Made by a program: the position numbers and the translations under genes. From positions 118,321,374-118,385,373 of the forward strand of contig OW804098.1 in the NCBI GenBank assembly GCA_942159475.1: a DNA stretch of 64,000 nucleotides. Direction: 5' to 3'. Shown piece after piece: positions 23,901 through 33,749 of the stretch. Numbering within the stretch: position 1 is the first letter of the stretch; each line of letters begins with the position of its first letter. The DNA is from Sthenelais limicola. Its lineage: Eukaryota > Annelida > Polychaeta > Phyllodocida > Sigalionidae. The notes under the pieces are model-generated. The model ran no database searches. It was not told where the DNA came from and saw only the letters and a program-made list of their open reading frames with translations.

Positions 23901-26887
23901 AGAACAGATCTTGATGTTAAAAACGTTCAGATAAGCAGCTAAATAAGTAAAATAATGTCTTACAAATACCAAACAAGAGCTTAACAAAGGAAGGCCTAGG
24001 TTCTCAAAGAAAGAGACAGACCTTTTTCCATATATTACATGTAACTGTAATACAGATAAGAAATACTTATATTATACATATATATGATTCTGCCAGTTTT
24101 AGTAGAACAGCAGAATTAATTGGGGGTTCCAAGCTTGTCCCGTTACATTGGAAATGGTAGCTCATGGCATATGCAATGTTTTCACACCTAGCTTTCTCAG
24201 TTATAAGCTTGTGTTACAAAGCCAAGGCAAAATACACTTGTTTTGATGGTGCGCCGCCATAGTTCTACGCTTTTTCAGCACAGTGTACATACAGGTCATG
24301 AACTAGGTAAAAACAAATTGGTTGCCATGACTACTATAAATAAATCACTAGTGACATATGCACTGTGCATAACTCACTCTAGATAGTTGCAATGAATATA
24401 TAATAAAGGTTGGAACGTATTCAACAATGAGCGTCAATGCCAATAGTCCTTCAACTAGATCAAGCCTTAAGCGGTTCGGCCACTGTCAACAAAATCATAG
24501 GTGATGCATTGGCAATGAGGTAGTCGATAAGAGTTTTGTGAAATTTATTGCATATTCTTTGCAAGGACTTGTCATCGGTATACTTTTGACAAAGGCCAGC
24601 AATGACCGGCAATGAGTGGGCGATGTGAAAATAGCATTGGTAAGGGTAGTGATGATCATCAAACGTCCATATAATATTCGGGTAGAGCAATTTCTACAAA
24701 AAGAGGTAGAAAAGCAACAAGGAATTTCCTAGCACTGTGTCATGTGAGAGTCCCTAGCAATAGGAGAGAGAGATCAGAGGGGGTGTGGGCGGAGGGGGGA
24801 AGCGGGAGAGTGAGGGAAAAGAGAGTTAGGTGAGGGGAGAGATTAGAGATCAGAGGCGTGATGCATTGGTGATGTCCAGTCGATGAGATTGCATATGTAA
24901 AAACAAGAAAATTAATTCTATAGTTGCTGATCTTTTTTTCCTTGTCGATGCCAAATCGATGCCACCACCGATAACCCTCCTCATCCATGTGCATAGCCGG
25001 CAATTACATCGTCTTTGCATCAACTTTGCATTGGCACCATTTCCTCGACATAACAGTGGCCAGACCGCTTCACTCTAATATGACCCTAAAAATTTCTCTT
25101 CCTCTTGGCATCAGTTTCTAGGTTTGGGTTTGTTTAGTTTTACGAAAGATATTTATCCAGTTATAAATTCATTGCATATATTTGATTTGACCTCTGAAGA
25201 AAAGAAATTCATTCTAATTGCACTTACACTCTCGATTGTTTTCTTGCTGCTGACGTCGCACAGCCCAATCATGGGTCAGGTGCTGTGGTTCAATACCCAG
25301 TTGTCTTATAATATGATCTTCATGGTGGTCCTTGAGGGATCTGAGAAAACCAACCAAGCGCTTCATATCTCCACAATTAAGATGTTTAAGAAGACTCCTT
25401 GCTTTGAGGTGGTCTTGGCTCTGTGCCTGGAATCGTTGTTGATTGTTATATTAAATAGTTGTGAATAATCTCTTTTAATAGACTGTATTTTGACTGCGTC
25501 ACATAAAAGAAGACATACAATTCATTGATTATAGCTGAAACATTTATACAATTAATATTTATACCATGTTTGTATGCTTGCATACTAACTAAGGGCTAAA
25601 AGTAGGTGATGATGGCCTCAATCTTATACTAAGTCACTATATTTAACTAACCCCTTCAGGGGAAGTAAACTCTTTTGTTTATTAACTTGTATTTAATTCT
25701 TTATCCTTAATATTAGATACTCTAAACTCTACTAGATTATAGTTCTACCATCACCTGTACGGTAACAGCTAGAACACCTGGTAATTATTCTAGAAGCTCC
25801 CATTTGTGATGTTTTCCAGGTAAAATGAGTCATGCGTGGCAAAATTGCTATTTTTCAAAGTGTTTCTTTGTTGAAACGTTTTTTGCATGCTTGCTAATAA
25901 AGAAGTATTGCTTTAACTTTTTATTCATGAATGACAAAATATAGAAGCACTTAATAGACTGCTTACCACTATAATATTGGTATCCACTTGATCTCACCTT
26001 CTCACCTTTGCAGTCATAATGATGTCTCTGCTTTTTTTTGTTTGCGACTATGACTCACTTTACTGTAAGACATTTTGTAAATGCTCTCCACATTATTATA
26101 TACATGTACTATTTTGACAAATAAAGTATTTTCATATCATATCAATGAGGATTGATAATTGAGGCACACTATTGTGGACACATACCTCTATGGTCTCCTC
26201 GTCAAGGTCAGACACAACATCATACTGTTTAAGTGAGCTCATGAGTGATGTCACCTGTAATATCTTTTCTAAAGTAGGTCTGCGGTCCTTCAGAATCTCA
26301 GCGAATTTTGTCTCTACTACTAGCTCATGGTCTGTAATATAGAGCAAGCATTAGTAAACTTATTAAGGGCTACTTTTAACAGGATTGCCAGAGCAAGAAT
26401 AAGAACTGATTGGAGAAGGTGAGTAGAATTATGTATGTTATTCTCATCAGAAAACATATGAAGAATTGTGAAATGGTACAATTGCATGTGTTAAGGGAAA
26501 GGTCAGATCAAATGTTAAGACACAGATACTGATGAGGACATGAATCCATTCCAAAACATGTACCGGATGTTTTAAAATATAGGTTATCGAATCAAATCAA
26601 ATGTATGAAACTGAACATATATGTAGTGGAAACATACACAAACTATGATAAATTTGGATGAGCTGAAGAATGGAGCTACCATTCTTCAACTCTTCTCAAC
26701 ATGATTATAAACCTCCATTGTTCCATTTGGTATAATAAGTCAATGATAAATGTAAATGTATTTATCAAACTATTAATGCAGACTACTGCTATATTTAAGG
26801 CACAAACTCACCATGGTACATGTCAATCAGGCTTGTGCCCTCCAGTCTAGAGCCGCTGCCCCATCCTGGTGCTCCCCCTGTTGCCAT
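15382..26887 (-). CDS. Gene B: CARD-NACHT-tandem-repeat protein (NLR-like), complete model
   Basis: Seven exons join in frame: 26887-26812, 26331-26186, 25426-25228, 23107-23039, 21726-21585, 20753-19101 and 17989-15382. They total 4893 nt, or 1630 codons plus stop. Every junction is AG/GT and phases match (1,0,1,1,2,2). Order of parts: short Gly/Ser-rich leader, CARD (about residues 26-125), charged linker, pre-NACHT segment, NACHT ATPase (P-loop near 284-292, Walker B near 355-364), then about four ~210-residue repeats (762-1630). This is the layout of an NLR receptor with the usual C-terminal repeats replaced by an unrecognised repeat. A cytosolic sensor or scaffold role is inferred from the CARD and NACHT families. 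AATAAA signals on the minus strand lie at 15042-15055, about 330 bp past the stop. The start is chosen because the same first exon occurs in two paralogues. The exon chain was read by eye. Confidence 0.8.
19101..20753 (-). CDS. Gene B exon 6: NACHT NTPase domain
   Basis: A single 1653-nt exon runs from a TTTTTCCAG acceptor to a GTAAGT donor. It encodes a STAND-class NACHT ATPase. The P-loop is GPAGTGKST. Walker B is LKVVIDGMDEL, with the D-G-x-D-E form typical of NACHT. A sensor-1-like LILVSSRD follows, and the C-terminal part is helical. The family binds ATP or GTP and oligomerises to build signalling platforms. The P-loop Lys and acidic Walker B residues are present, so the domain looks catalytically competent. 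Reading through the donor would end after one lysine, so splicing into the repeat exon is needed for the full protein; an unspliced form would be CARD-NACHT only. Confidence 0.88.
20921..21372. mobile_element. TIR miniature element (GGCCACTGTTGACA ends)
   Basis: The left end CCGGCCACTGTTGACAGAAT is inverted at TTTTGTCAACAGTGGCTGG. It lies in gene B intron 5, just outside the NACHT exon. A second family member is at 24469-25071. Confidence 0.7.
21585..21726 (-). CDS. Gene B exon 5: pre-NACHT segment
   Basis: The exon opens after CTTTCAATGCAG and closes at AAAAAG before GTAAAC (142 nt, phase 1 in, phase 2 out). It is the only piece seen that bridges the phase-1 end of exon 4 and the phase-2 start of the NACHT exon. 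It encodes a segment with VQDIFQTQVFDLRANYIQVD, then a basic RRQGPK. A short block before the P-loop is usual in NACHT proteins, but I do not recognise a named domain. Confidence 0.6.
21948..22480. mobile_element. Host TIR-type element carrying the nested insertion
   Basis: The left part GGCCTGTTCTATAAGCTAA and the right part with TCCTTTCCTTAGCTTAG resemble the inverted ends of the element at 41103-41450. It lies in gene B intron 4 and is interrupted by the 395-bp insertion. Confidence 0.5.
21966..22360. mobile_element. TIR element with TAA duplication (PIF/Harbinger-like), nested
   Basis: The ends AGGCGGGAGCACACTAGCCG and AGCCAGCGCCACACTAGCCG (as read inward) are inverted, and TAA flanks both sides (21963-21965 and 22361-22363). 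A 3-bp TWA duplication is typical of PIF/Harbinger. The interior is packed with GCAATAGCC and AGGCCTGTTGC motifs in both orientations. Removing it restores CTATAAGCTAAGGAAG, which matches another element at 41110. Confidence 0.72.
23039..23107 (-). CDS. Gene B exon 4: short charged linker
   Basis: This 69-nt exon lies between TTTTATAG and GTGAGTGG (phase 1 in, phase 1 out). It encodes a basic, glutamine-rich stretch that includes SKEQRQQKVKEG. The matching exon of gene A (57300-57377) encodes SSRELRQQEIAKGERD, so both length class and R-Q-Q core are shared. It is probably a flexible or helical spacer between CARD and NACHT. Because it is short, its support comes mainly from phase agreement and the paralogue. 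Confidence 0.6.
23403..23477 (-). ncRNA. tRNA-like Pol III unit (degenerate tRNA or SINE head)
   Basis: On the minus strand, TGGTGTAGTGGTTAGCATG fits an A box/D arm and GGGCTCGAATCTC fits a B box/T arm at normal spacing. A run of nine T follows within a few bases, as a Pol III terminator. The acceptor and anticodon stems pair poorly, so it is probably a tRNA-derived pseudogene or SINE. It lies in gene B intron 3. Confidence 0.45.
24469..25071. mobile_element. TIR element (AAGCGGTTCGGCCACTGT ends)
   Basis: The 18-nt ends AAGCGGTTCGGCCACTGT and ACAGTGGCCAGACCGCTT are inverted with two mismatches. The interior shares ATGAGGTAGTCGATAAGAGT and other strings with 20921-21372. It lies in gene B intron 3, close to the second CARD exon. 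Confidence 0.7.
25228..25426 (-). CDS. Gene B exon 3: second half of CARD
   Basis: The exon starts after a GATTCCAG acceptor and ends GAGT before GTAAGTG (199 nt, phase 0 in, phase 1 out). It encodes ARSLLKHLNCGD, VGFLRSLKDHHEDHIIRQLG and a Gln/Arg-rich tail. The R-x-LL-x-hL...F-x2-FL-x-SL...H-hh-x-L pattern is the classic helix 4-6 signature of CARDs. It is one codon shorter than the 202-nt exon of genes A and C. No in-frame stop is present. Confidence 0.78.
25805..26092. mobile_element. TIR element, AAAATGAGTCATAAGTCG family, in gene B intron 2
   Basis: It starts TGATGTTTTCCAGGTAAAAT followed by GAGTCATGCG, and ends near GCGACTATGACTCACTTTAC. It sits between the two CARD exons of gene B. 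Related, more decayed pieces start near 8894, 30555 and 35760. Confidence 0.55.
26186..26887 (-). CDS. Gene B exons 1-2: start codon and first half of CARD
   Basis: Exon 1 (26887-26812, 76 nt) starts ATG and encodes about 25 residues beginning MATGGAPGWGSG, ending at a GTGAGT donor in phase 1. Exon 2 (26331-26186, 146 nt) follows a TATTACAG acceptor and ends at GTATGT in phase 0. It holds the amphipathic helices around KFAEILKDRRPTLEKIL and LMSSLKQYDVVSDLDEETIE. The pattern of an L-x3-L core, a short helix and then D-x2-E fits the first half of a CARD. Exon lengths equal those of genes A and C. Confidence 0.75.
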
Positions 26888-27339
26888 TCTATAAACAGGA
26901 AAGTCAATGTTAAAGCAAAATGCTCATCTCCATAAAAAAAATGAAATTGTCTATTGTGTGGTATATTAATTTCAGACCAATGGTCATCTAGATAGATTAT
27001 TAACAGTTTGACCCGTTCTTCTTGGTGCAAAATTCTGTTATCTCCCAAGATTATTATTTAGAGGACCCACTGAAATCTCACTTTTCTTTCTGAGTCTATA
27101 TCATGTCTTAAACATTGGGAATTCTTTTGAGATCGAAAATGTAAGGACAACACTGGTTGGATAGGATATATGAAGAAGCCAATTAATTGCACTGTTAATG
27201 GTCCTATTAATCCCATTTGATCCAGTTTGGCATTTTGACCATATTTGTGTGTACTCTGGAAACAAATATCTCTGTTTAGGAAATAGGTATTGTAAAAGAT
27301 GTGTTATAAAGGCAGAATAACAATGATACAATAATACAC

Positions 27340-30300
27340 AATTACTTTACTCTACATGCGATCTATATAGACATAAATTCATCCCGAAATATACAAATTA
27401 TCATTTTAGATTTTCTGAATCATTTTGTTTATGTCCCACTACTAAAATTAAATACCTTGAAGCTATCAGCATAAGAGATAAAACCACAAAGTATACCGTC
27501 ACTATTTACCAGTTGGATGAGATAAGTCAAGTGAGATTTTCATCTTACTTATAGATGATCTTGGTAGATAGCACAGTGAACCGATCGGAGTTAGACATAA
27601 TAATAACACTCAAGCAATAATCACCACAGTGTTGCCTTCATGTAGGTTTTCATATCTGCCTATTTTTGTGCCTTTATGTGTGGCAGGAGCTTATCCCACA
27701 TAGAAGGGCCTTGGAATTGGGGAGATTTAGCTATTTTATCTGTATTAGCATTTAAACAGATAAGGTTTGGACCTTCAGCTAATGGTGAGACATTAGTTGT
27801 AAAAAGTCTTGCTCGTTGGCCTTATTAGATATTAGACATGGAATGGCAATTTTACCTCTTATATCTAGATCTTTGATATTTATTTTTCCTTTTATTTTGT
27901 TGTACATAAAGAGGCCATAATCCGCTAGAGGCAATATATGTGATTTGACAATGATTTTTGATATATTGTCATCTACATAATACCTTAGCAAATTAGCAAA
28001 TTAGTTAACTTACCTCAGTTACGTGTGAATGCACTGGCTGCCACCAGAATACCAATATGGATAAATTTGTCTGTGTTGGGGAGAGTTGACTTGGGGGAGG
28101 GGGGCAGAACACTAGGACGAAAGCCCCAATGTTGCCTCACCAGTAGGAATTTGCATCCTGCCCCCCCAGGTTTTAGATTGTAGAAAACTAACAATAAATC
28201 ATGCTGGTCTAGAGGTACAGAATTAAGAAGAAACCTTGAAATTGCCCAGGGAAATGTAGTGAAGTGAAGTAATTTGAGATAAAAGAGTTCCTGCTACTCC
28301 GACCAGCGCTATCCACATTATGCCTGGTGTATGATTCTTATTGGAGATACATATCACTTATTATCCTGCCTTAGCAATCAATAGTTTACAGTTTTATCAG
28401 CTTTGGGAGGTCTCAAGAGGAATTCTTGATCATCTCATGATTGTTTTTGTTATCTATGATTTAGACGCACTTGCATATTATCAAAATTTTGCTTCAGGTA
28501 AAAACATAATGAAACAAATAACTCCAAAAATGGGATACAAATTTTAATGTATATCAATATCAAATAGTGGTAATAAAATGCATTCGACAATTATGTTGTG
28601 TATATCTTTCGGGTTCAAATAATTGTATTTTCCTAGTAATTTTTTCTGTAATACCTTTTCTTCTCACCTTTATTGGTTATTTTCAATAGGAATGATTGTA
28701 AAACAATAACACAGGATTGGCTGATAATATCGTTTCACGGAATAAAACAAATATTAAATCAAAAATCAGAGTTTGTTTTTTATTCTCCTAGAACTAGAGG
28801 CACAACCCTTTCTTCTACTCCTTCAAGCAGAATATTAGCACTAGCTATCAATCTTAACAAACTCTCAGTCAGGATATAATCCTCATCATCAATGTTTTTT
28901 ATTATTATGTTTCAATATCACGTTCTTCTTCTCCGGATAAATGTTTCATCAAATGTCTCATATCTCTTGTTCAACACCTAGTCTTCCACCACAGTCAATA
29001 TTCTTATCACCTACTGATATATGTTACCAACTTATTGTGTTGATCATTTCATGATATTTAACAATTAAACCTGGTAATATATCAAATACGTAAATTATAT
29101 TTAATAGTCATAGGATATGACACTAAGGTTCCATGTACAGGTTAGATCTCTTTACAAATGAACTGTTATGGTTTCCTCACATCATATAGTTTCTGTGTAG
29201 AGACACATGCTTTTATATCTATGTATCTATGTACAGTACTCGTCAGTTTATATATTTTGGAATCCTAAAAATAAATATTTCCAAAGACAGAACACTCTGC
29301 ACACTGTCACCCCCATTTTATGTTAACTTACTACCTCATTTTGGTTGCTTATATTATCACTATGAATTAGCATAATTATTAATATTCAGTATTGTATTTA
29401 ATCATAACCATAACCATATATACGTATAAATGTTACATTAATAAAGGTCTACATATCAAGTAATACCATGCTCGTTATATGTTATATTATTGTTTCAGGA
29501 TTGACTGCTTATTGATCTATCTTTCAAACAATATTTTAATAAAACATAATATTGGTCAGTTGCTTCCAATATGACTATCATCAAACATAACGTCACGTTT
29601 ACTTGAGCAATGAAAGTTTAGTCCAAAAGGTAAATGGATATTACTTCATAAGTATGGCCTTTTGATGCGCAGAATGAGTCATGATTACAGACAGAAGGGA
29701 GCACTTAATGAAAAAAACATGACAGTGACATGTTTATCTTGATACTGAATTATTTGACAACTTTTGCTAGCACATAATGTGTAAGTTAGTTAGACTTTAA
29801 ACCTTATACAGTGTGAATGTATTGATCTATGCTATTGTATATGACCCGAGCGGGGAATTTCCAAGCGTGATAACGTTGCCTCTCAGAGATTACATAGAGA
29901 TTTGTTGTGAGTGGGGTGTGTACCTTTAAGAGTTTAAATATTAACGAAGTCTTAGAGTAGTGCATTGGTCAATTAAGCACAAAGTATAATCTAATGTGAA
30001 TAGGCACTAGGATGCCTTGCAGACTCCCCAATTATTGGCATAAATCAGAAAAAACTAGATGATTACCGTGTATTCATACTTGCAATTCACTCAAATCGTT
30101 TATGTGTCACATGAATAATGATATTTGTTATCAAAGTCGCCAAAAACTTAGCGATATTTGAATATTAGAAACGCAACGATGTATGCAATACCAATGCAGT
30201 CCTAACATTGAACATATACGTACATAAAACAAGTATGATAACATCTCTACAAAGAAATATAATGGAAACATTATTGAATAATATCTATCTAGCGACTTTA

Positions 30301-32360
30301 GACTACGTTTCACTAATGTATTATATCCAATGTGTATAGTGATTTACAGTCTTTGTTATAACCTGTGAGTGGTCCTCAAGTTCTCGCCAAAATCACTTAT
30401 TGCCGATCCTCACATTTTAGGGGCGATTAGCACTTTTAGTCTATAGATATATCAACCATGTTTCAAAACTGTACTGAATATATGCGTTTCTAAGGTCATC
30501 TGAAAGGTGATTATACTATACTATCATCACTGATATTAATCACATATATGTGCCACAGAGAAATGAGTCCCAAGTCACAAACAACATTTATTTCAATGTT
30601 AACTCACAGAATAAATACCTTTGGCCAGTGTTATAGCTGGATGGAATACATTTAAGTACAAGGCACTCTCTGAAAAGATTTTAACGACAAATATATTTAT
30701 GTCTAGATTATCTAACAACAGTGTATCTATGTCTAGATTATTCAATGTCATCAATTACTTTGTATACCTACAATTCATTGGATACACATAGCATTGTTTA
30801 ACCAGCGATTATATGAATACCTCGTTAGGTTGATCATTTGTATGCGCTGACCTGAGGTAGGGGGGCGCATATTGATTTTCTAAAAAGTGCCCGGAATCGA
30901 GCGATTTTGACCAAATGGAGAAAACTCCTTCCACCTCAGGTTGTCGTTCAAGAGTACTGAGAAAAGGACCTAGGCCAAAATTGGAGACTTTACGCGAACG
31001 TTGGTTTTCAACCGTGTTCACTCTTGATATATTCTGTGATATAATCCTGGACGCCTCCAGGGTAGGGAGCTAGATTTCTTGTTAATATTTTTATTTTTTT
31101 TTAAACATTTTTTATTTCTCTATCCTGCCATCTTATCTCGGCATTTACATTTCTAAGACTTGGTTCCGTTTCGACGATATTTTTCCTGAAAGAGAAAATA
31201 TACAAGAAACCTGCTACAAATGACAGATATATAACTACCTATGTTGTCGGATATTTCCACGACCATTGGATTTGTATGAAGGCTTATTTTAAGACATTGT
31301 CTTGTTAATATTAATCGTGGCAGCTCTGATGGTCACATCACACCTACATTTCAGATCCTACATGAGGTGAGAAAGAGTTAACTGTCCCTTGTGGAAGAGC
31401 TTCTGCCTGTGAATAAACAATTTCGTATTAATACACAGTTTAATTCGATACATCTATTCATGATACCAGCTATGGTGCTATGGTGGGACCTCAAAATTCA
31501 TTCTTTGCAACTTAAGATGCATTTCTCTTTAACACATCACATATATGTGCAATGTTCAGGGAATTGCGATATCTGTTCATATAATAGGTATGTATGTAGG
31601 TGGGCTTTCTTAACCAGGTTTGGATTTATTAATTCAAAGATTGTTTCAAAGGATTTCTCAATGCATCAGACACAAAATGAACATATCTACACTTGACATT
31701 TAATATTTATTGGCCATTTATTTACAATTACAAAAGATACATAACTATCACAAGTACTTGTCTTCATGCATCGCCACTCTAAGAAATATATAATACTCCA
31801 AATCCATACATACACAACTGTTATCGGACTAAAGTTACTACAAATTATCCTTTGTACACACATGTCAAGTTCTCTGCTCTGCATTCCTCCTACATACAAA
31901 CAATACATGTTTGTTTTCAATGGTTGGAGACAATACCATATATTTCATCGTGTTCATGTCCAGTCTTATCACCACAAACCACCTTCAACAAAATACAGGC
32001 ATTTAAAGGAGTATCTATTTATATATGATAAGGTTTTCTTCATTTAAAAGCATGAAATAGATTGTATTTCATTATGCTTTCCTTGATTGAAAGTCCAATG
32101 TCCAATATGTTAGTTCAGGTCACACTATGAACAATTTAACATTGGTTCAATAACGGCCATTGTAGCTTACATATGTCTCACGTAATCAGGTTAACTTCAA
32201 GGTGTTTGTTTAAAAGTGCAATACTGCTCGGTGTTAACCATAGACAACAGCCAATGATGTTTACGAATACTGATCGACAATCACTTCTGAGATAAAGTTT
32301 ATCTTCGCTATTCGCTTGGTGGTTTAAAGTTAATAACAGTGTTCATAAAACGGAGCGTGT
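27340..32360. other. Intergenic region without convincing genes
   Basis: AT-rich sequence with only short frames. A minus-strand frame at 27779-27991 with HILPLADYGLFMYNKIKG may be a decayed element piece. A homopolymer-rich patch (CCCCCC) lies near 28165. A small piece of the GAGTCATAAGTCG family begins near 30555. I see nothing else that can be named. Confidence 0.5.
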
Positions 32361-32364
32361 TTTT

Positions 32365-32394
32365 GTTTTCTCAGCTATTTATAGCTGAGAAAAC
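32365..32394. repeat. Short hairpin, 14-bp stem
   Basis: GTTTTCTCAGCTAT pairs perfectly with ATAGCTGAGAAAAC across a 2-nt loop. No gene lies nearby. Confidence 0.6.
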
Positions 32395-32569
32395 ATATGA
32401 GTCACTATTAAAAGTGCCAATCACTGATACTGCATCTACATCTTGATAACTTGGTTAACTGTCTGTGAGGTGTTTAAGCTTAGATGTGACATCAGGCGAG
32501 GATGCCATATCTAATCCTTTCAATCAGTCAACCAACTACTATTTAGCCATTTAGCCAACTATTTAGCCA

Positions 32570-32825
32570 TTTAGCTTACTACTTTTTTTCCCAACCAACT
32601 TTTTTTTCCAACAATTTTTTCCGACCAACTATTTTTTAGCGACCAACTTTCAACCGACTTTTTCCGACCAACTTTTTTTTAACGAGTTCTTTTCCGACCA
32701 ACTATTTTTTAACGACAATTTTTTTTTCCGACCCACCTTTTTTCAACTAACTTTTTACCACCAACTTTTTTCCCGACCAACTTTAATCAACGACAATTTT
32801 TTCCGACCCAATTATTTTTTAACAG
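32570..32825. repeat. Degenerate tandem repeat, (CCGACCAACTTTTTT)-like
   Basis: About a dozen copies of an 18-22-bp unit of the form TTTCCGACCAACTATTTTTT are seen with variable T-run length. It is low-complexity and non-coding. Confidence 0.7.
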
Positions 32826-33093
32826 CCCTGGCTATTGCAGAGTTATTCATTATTGGTTACAGTTACTGAAGTGGAAATAAAAGTCAAGTGTATATAAACC
32901 CTAGTCTAGTTGACATTAGTATGTCTTTGGTGCCATATTAGATTTTACCTTCTGGTCTGTGAGGACTAGTTGAAACTCAGGAGGACTAGTGGATCTTATT
33001 TCTACGTAGGTATTTCCCTAAGTTTATCATTTTTCTCCCTTTCTCTACATGTTTCAGAGTTCATGATTTCAATGGTCCTCAGTGACTGGTCAT

Positions 33094-33200
33094 AAATTCA
33101 ATTCAATTCAATTCAAGAATTCTTTATTGCAATTGATGTTGTTTACAATGAGGTGGTCCAGCATTCTAAATAGACAGGTGTCTAGGTAGGTCTTCCGCCT
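33094..33200 (-). mobile_element. 3' end fragment of a non-LTR retrotransposon
   Basis: On the minus strand the sequence ends with AATAAAGAATT followed by GAATT pentamers (33095-33117). A related fragment lies at 39124-39240. This tail style matches the full-length element at 41898. Confidence 0.55.
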
Positions 33201-33550
33201 GACATCGGACATAAGTAATTGAGCCTGAGACATTGTTTCCATTGGAAACGCCAGGTATATAAATTAAGTTGACACTAATTGTAATATTAAATAGATAAAC
33301 CAAACTTAACTTGATAATTTCTTAACTTAGTACTTGTTTCAATAACAAAATGTATCTGAGAAAGTATATTCAATATATTCTAGGTTGTTGTCTAAGCAAG
33401 TTTAGCATGGGACTAGTTATAAGATATGCCTGTAACTAAACATGGCATATTGAACCATTGTTGATCTATGAGTTCTAATATACACAAATACATGGACGTA
33501 GTTTAACGATATCAGACTGACTGATAAGAACACTTGTGTCTATGTCCCAG

Positions 33551-33680
33551 AATAGAGATAGAGAGAGAGAGCGAGCGAGCAGGAGAATGAGTGATATTCG
33601 GGGAAAAGTGAGACGGAAAAAGAGTGAGAGACAGAAAGATGGAGACAGAGACAGAAAGAGAGACAGTGGAGCAATGGAGG
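33551..33680. repeat. GA-rich simple-sequence tract
   Basis: GAGAGA, GAGACAGA and GAGCGAGCGAG runs form an imperfect purine tract. The minus-strand Ser/Leu-rich frame over it is compositional. Confidence 0.75.
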
Positions 33681-33749
33681 AAAAGAGACAGTAATCGGGC
33701 GCTAGGAAGAGATCCTGGAAATGACAAGTGAAAGCATGGAAAGGTCATT

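Noticed and set aside
32365..32394. Hairpin as a bacterial-type terminator
   Set aside because: The window is eukaryotic and no gene ends there.
33512..33748. Ser/Leu-rich minus-strand frame
   Set aside because: It is produced by the GA-rich simple repeat on the other strand.
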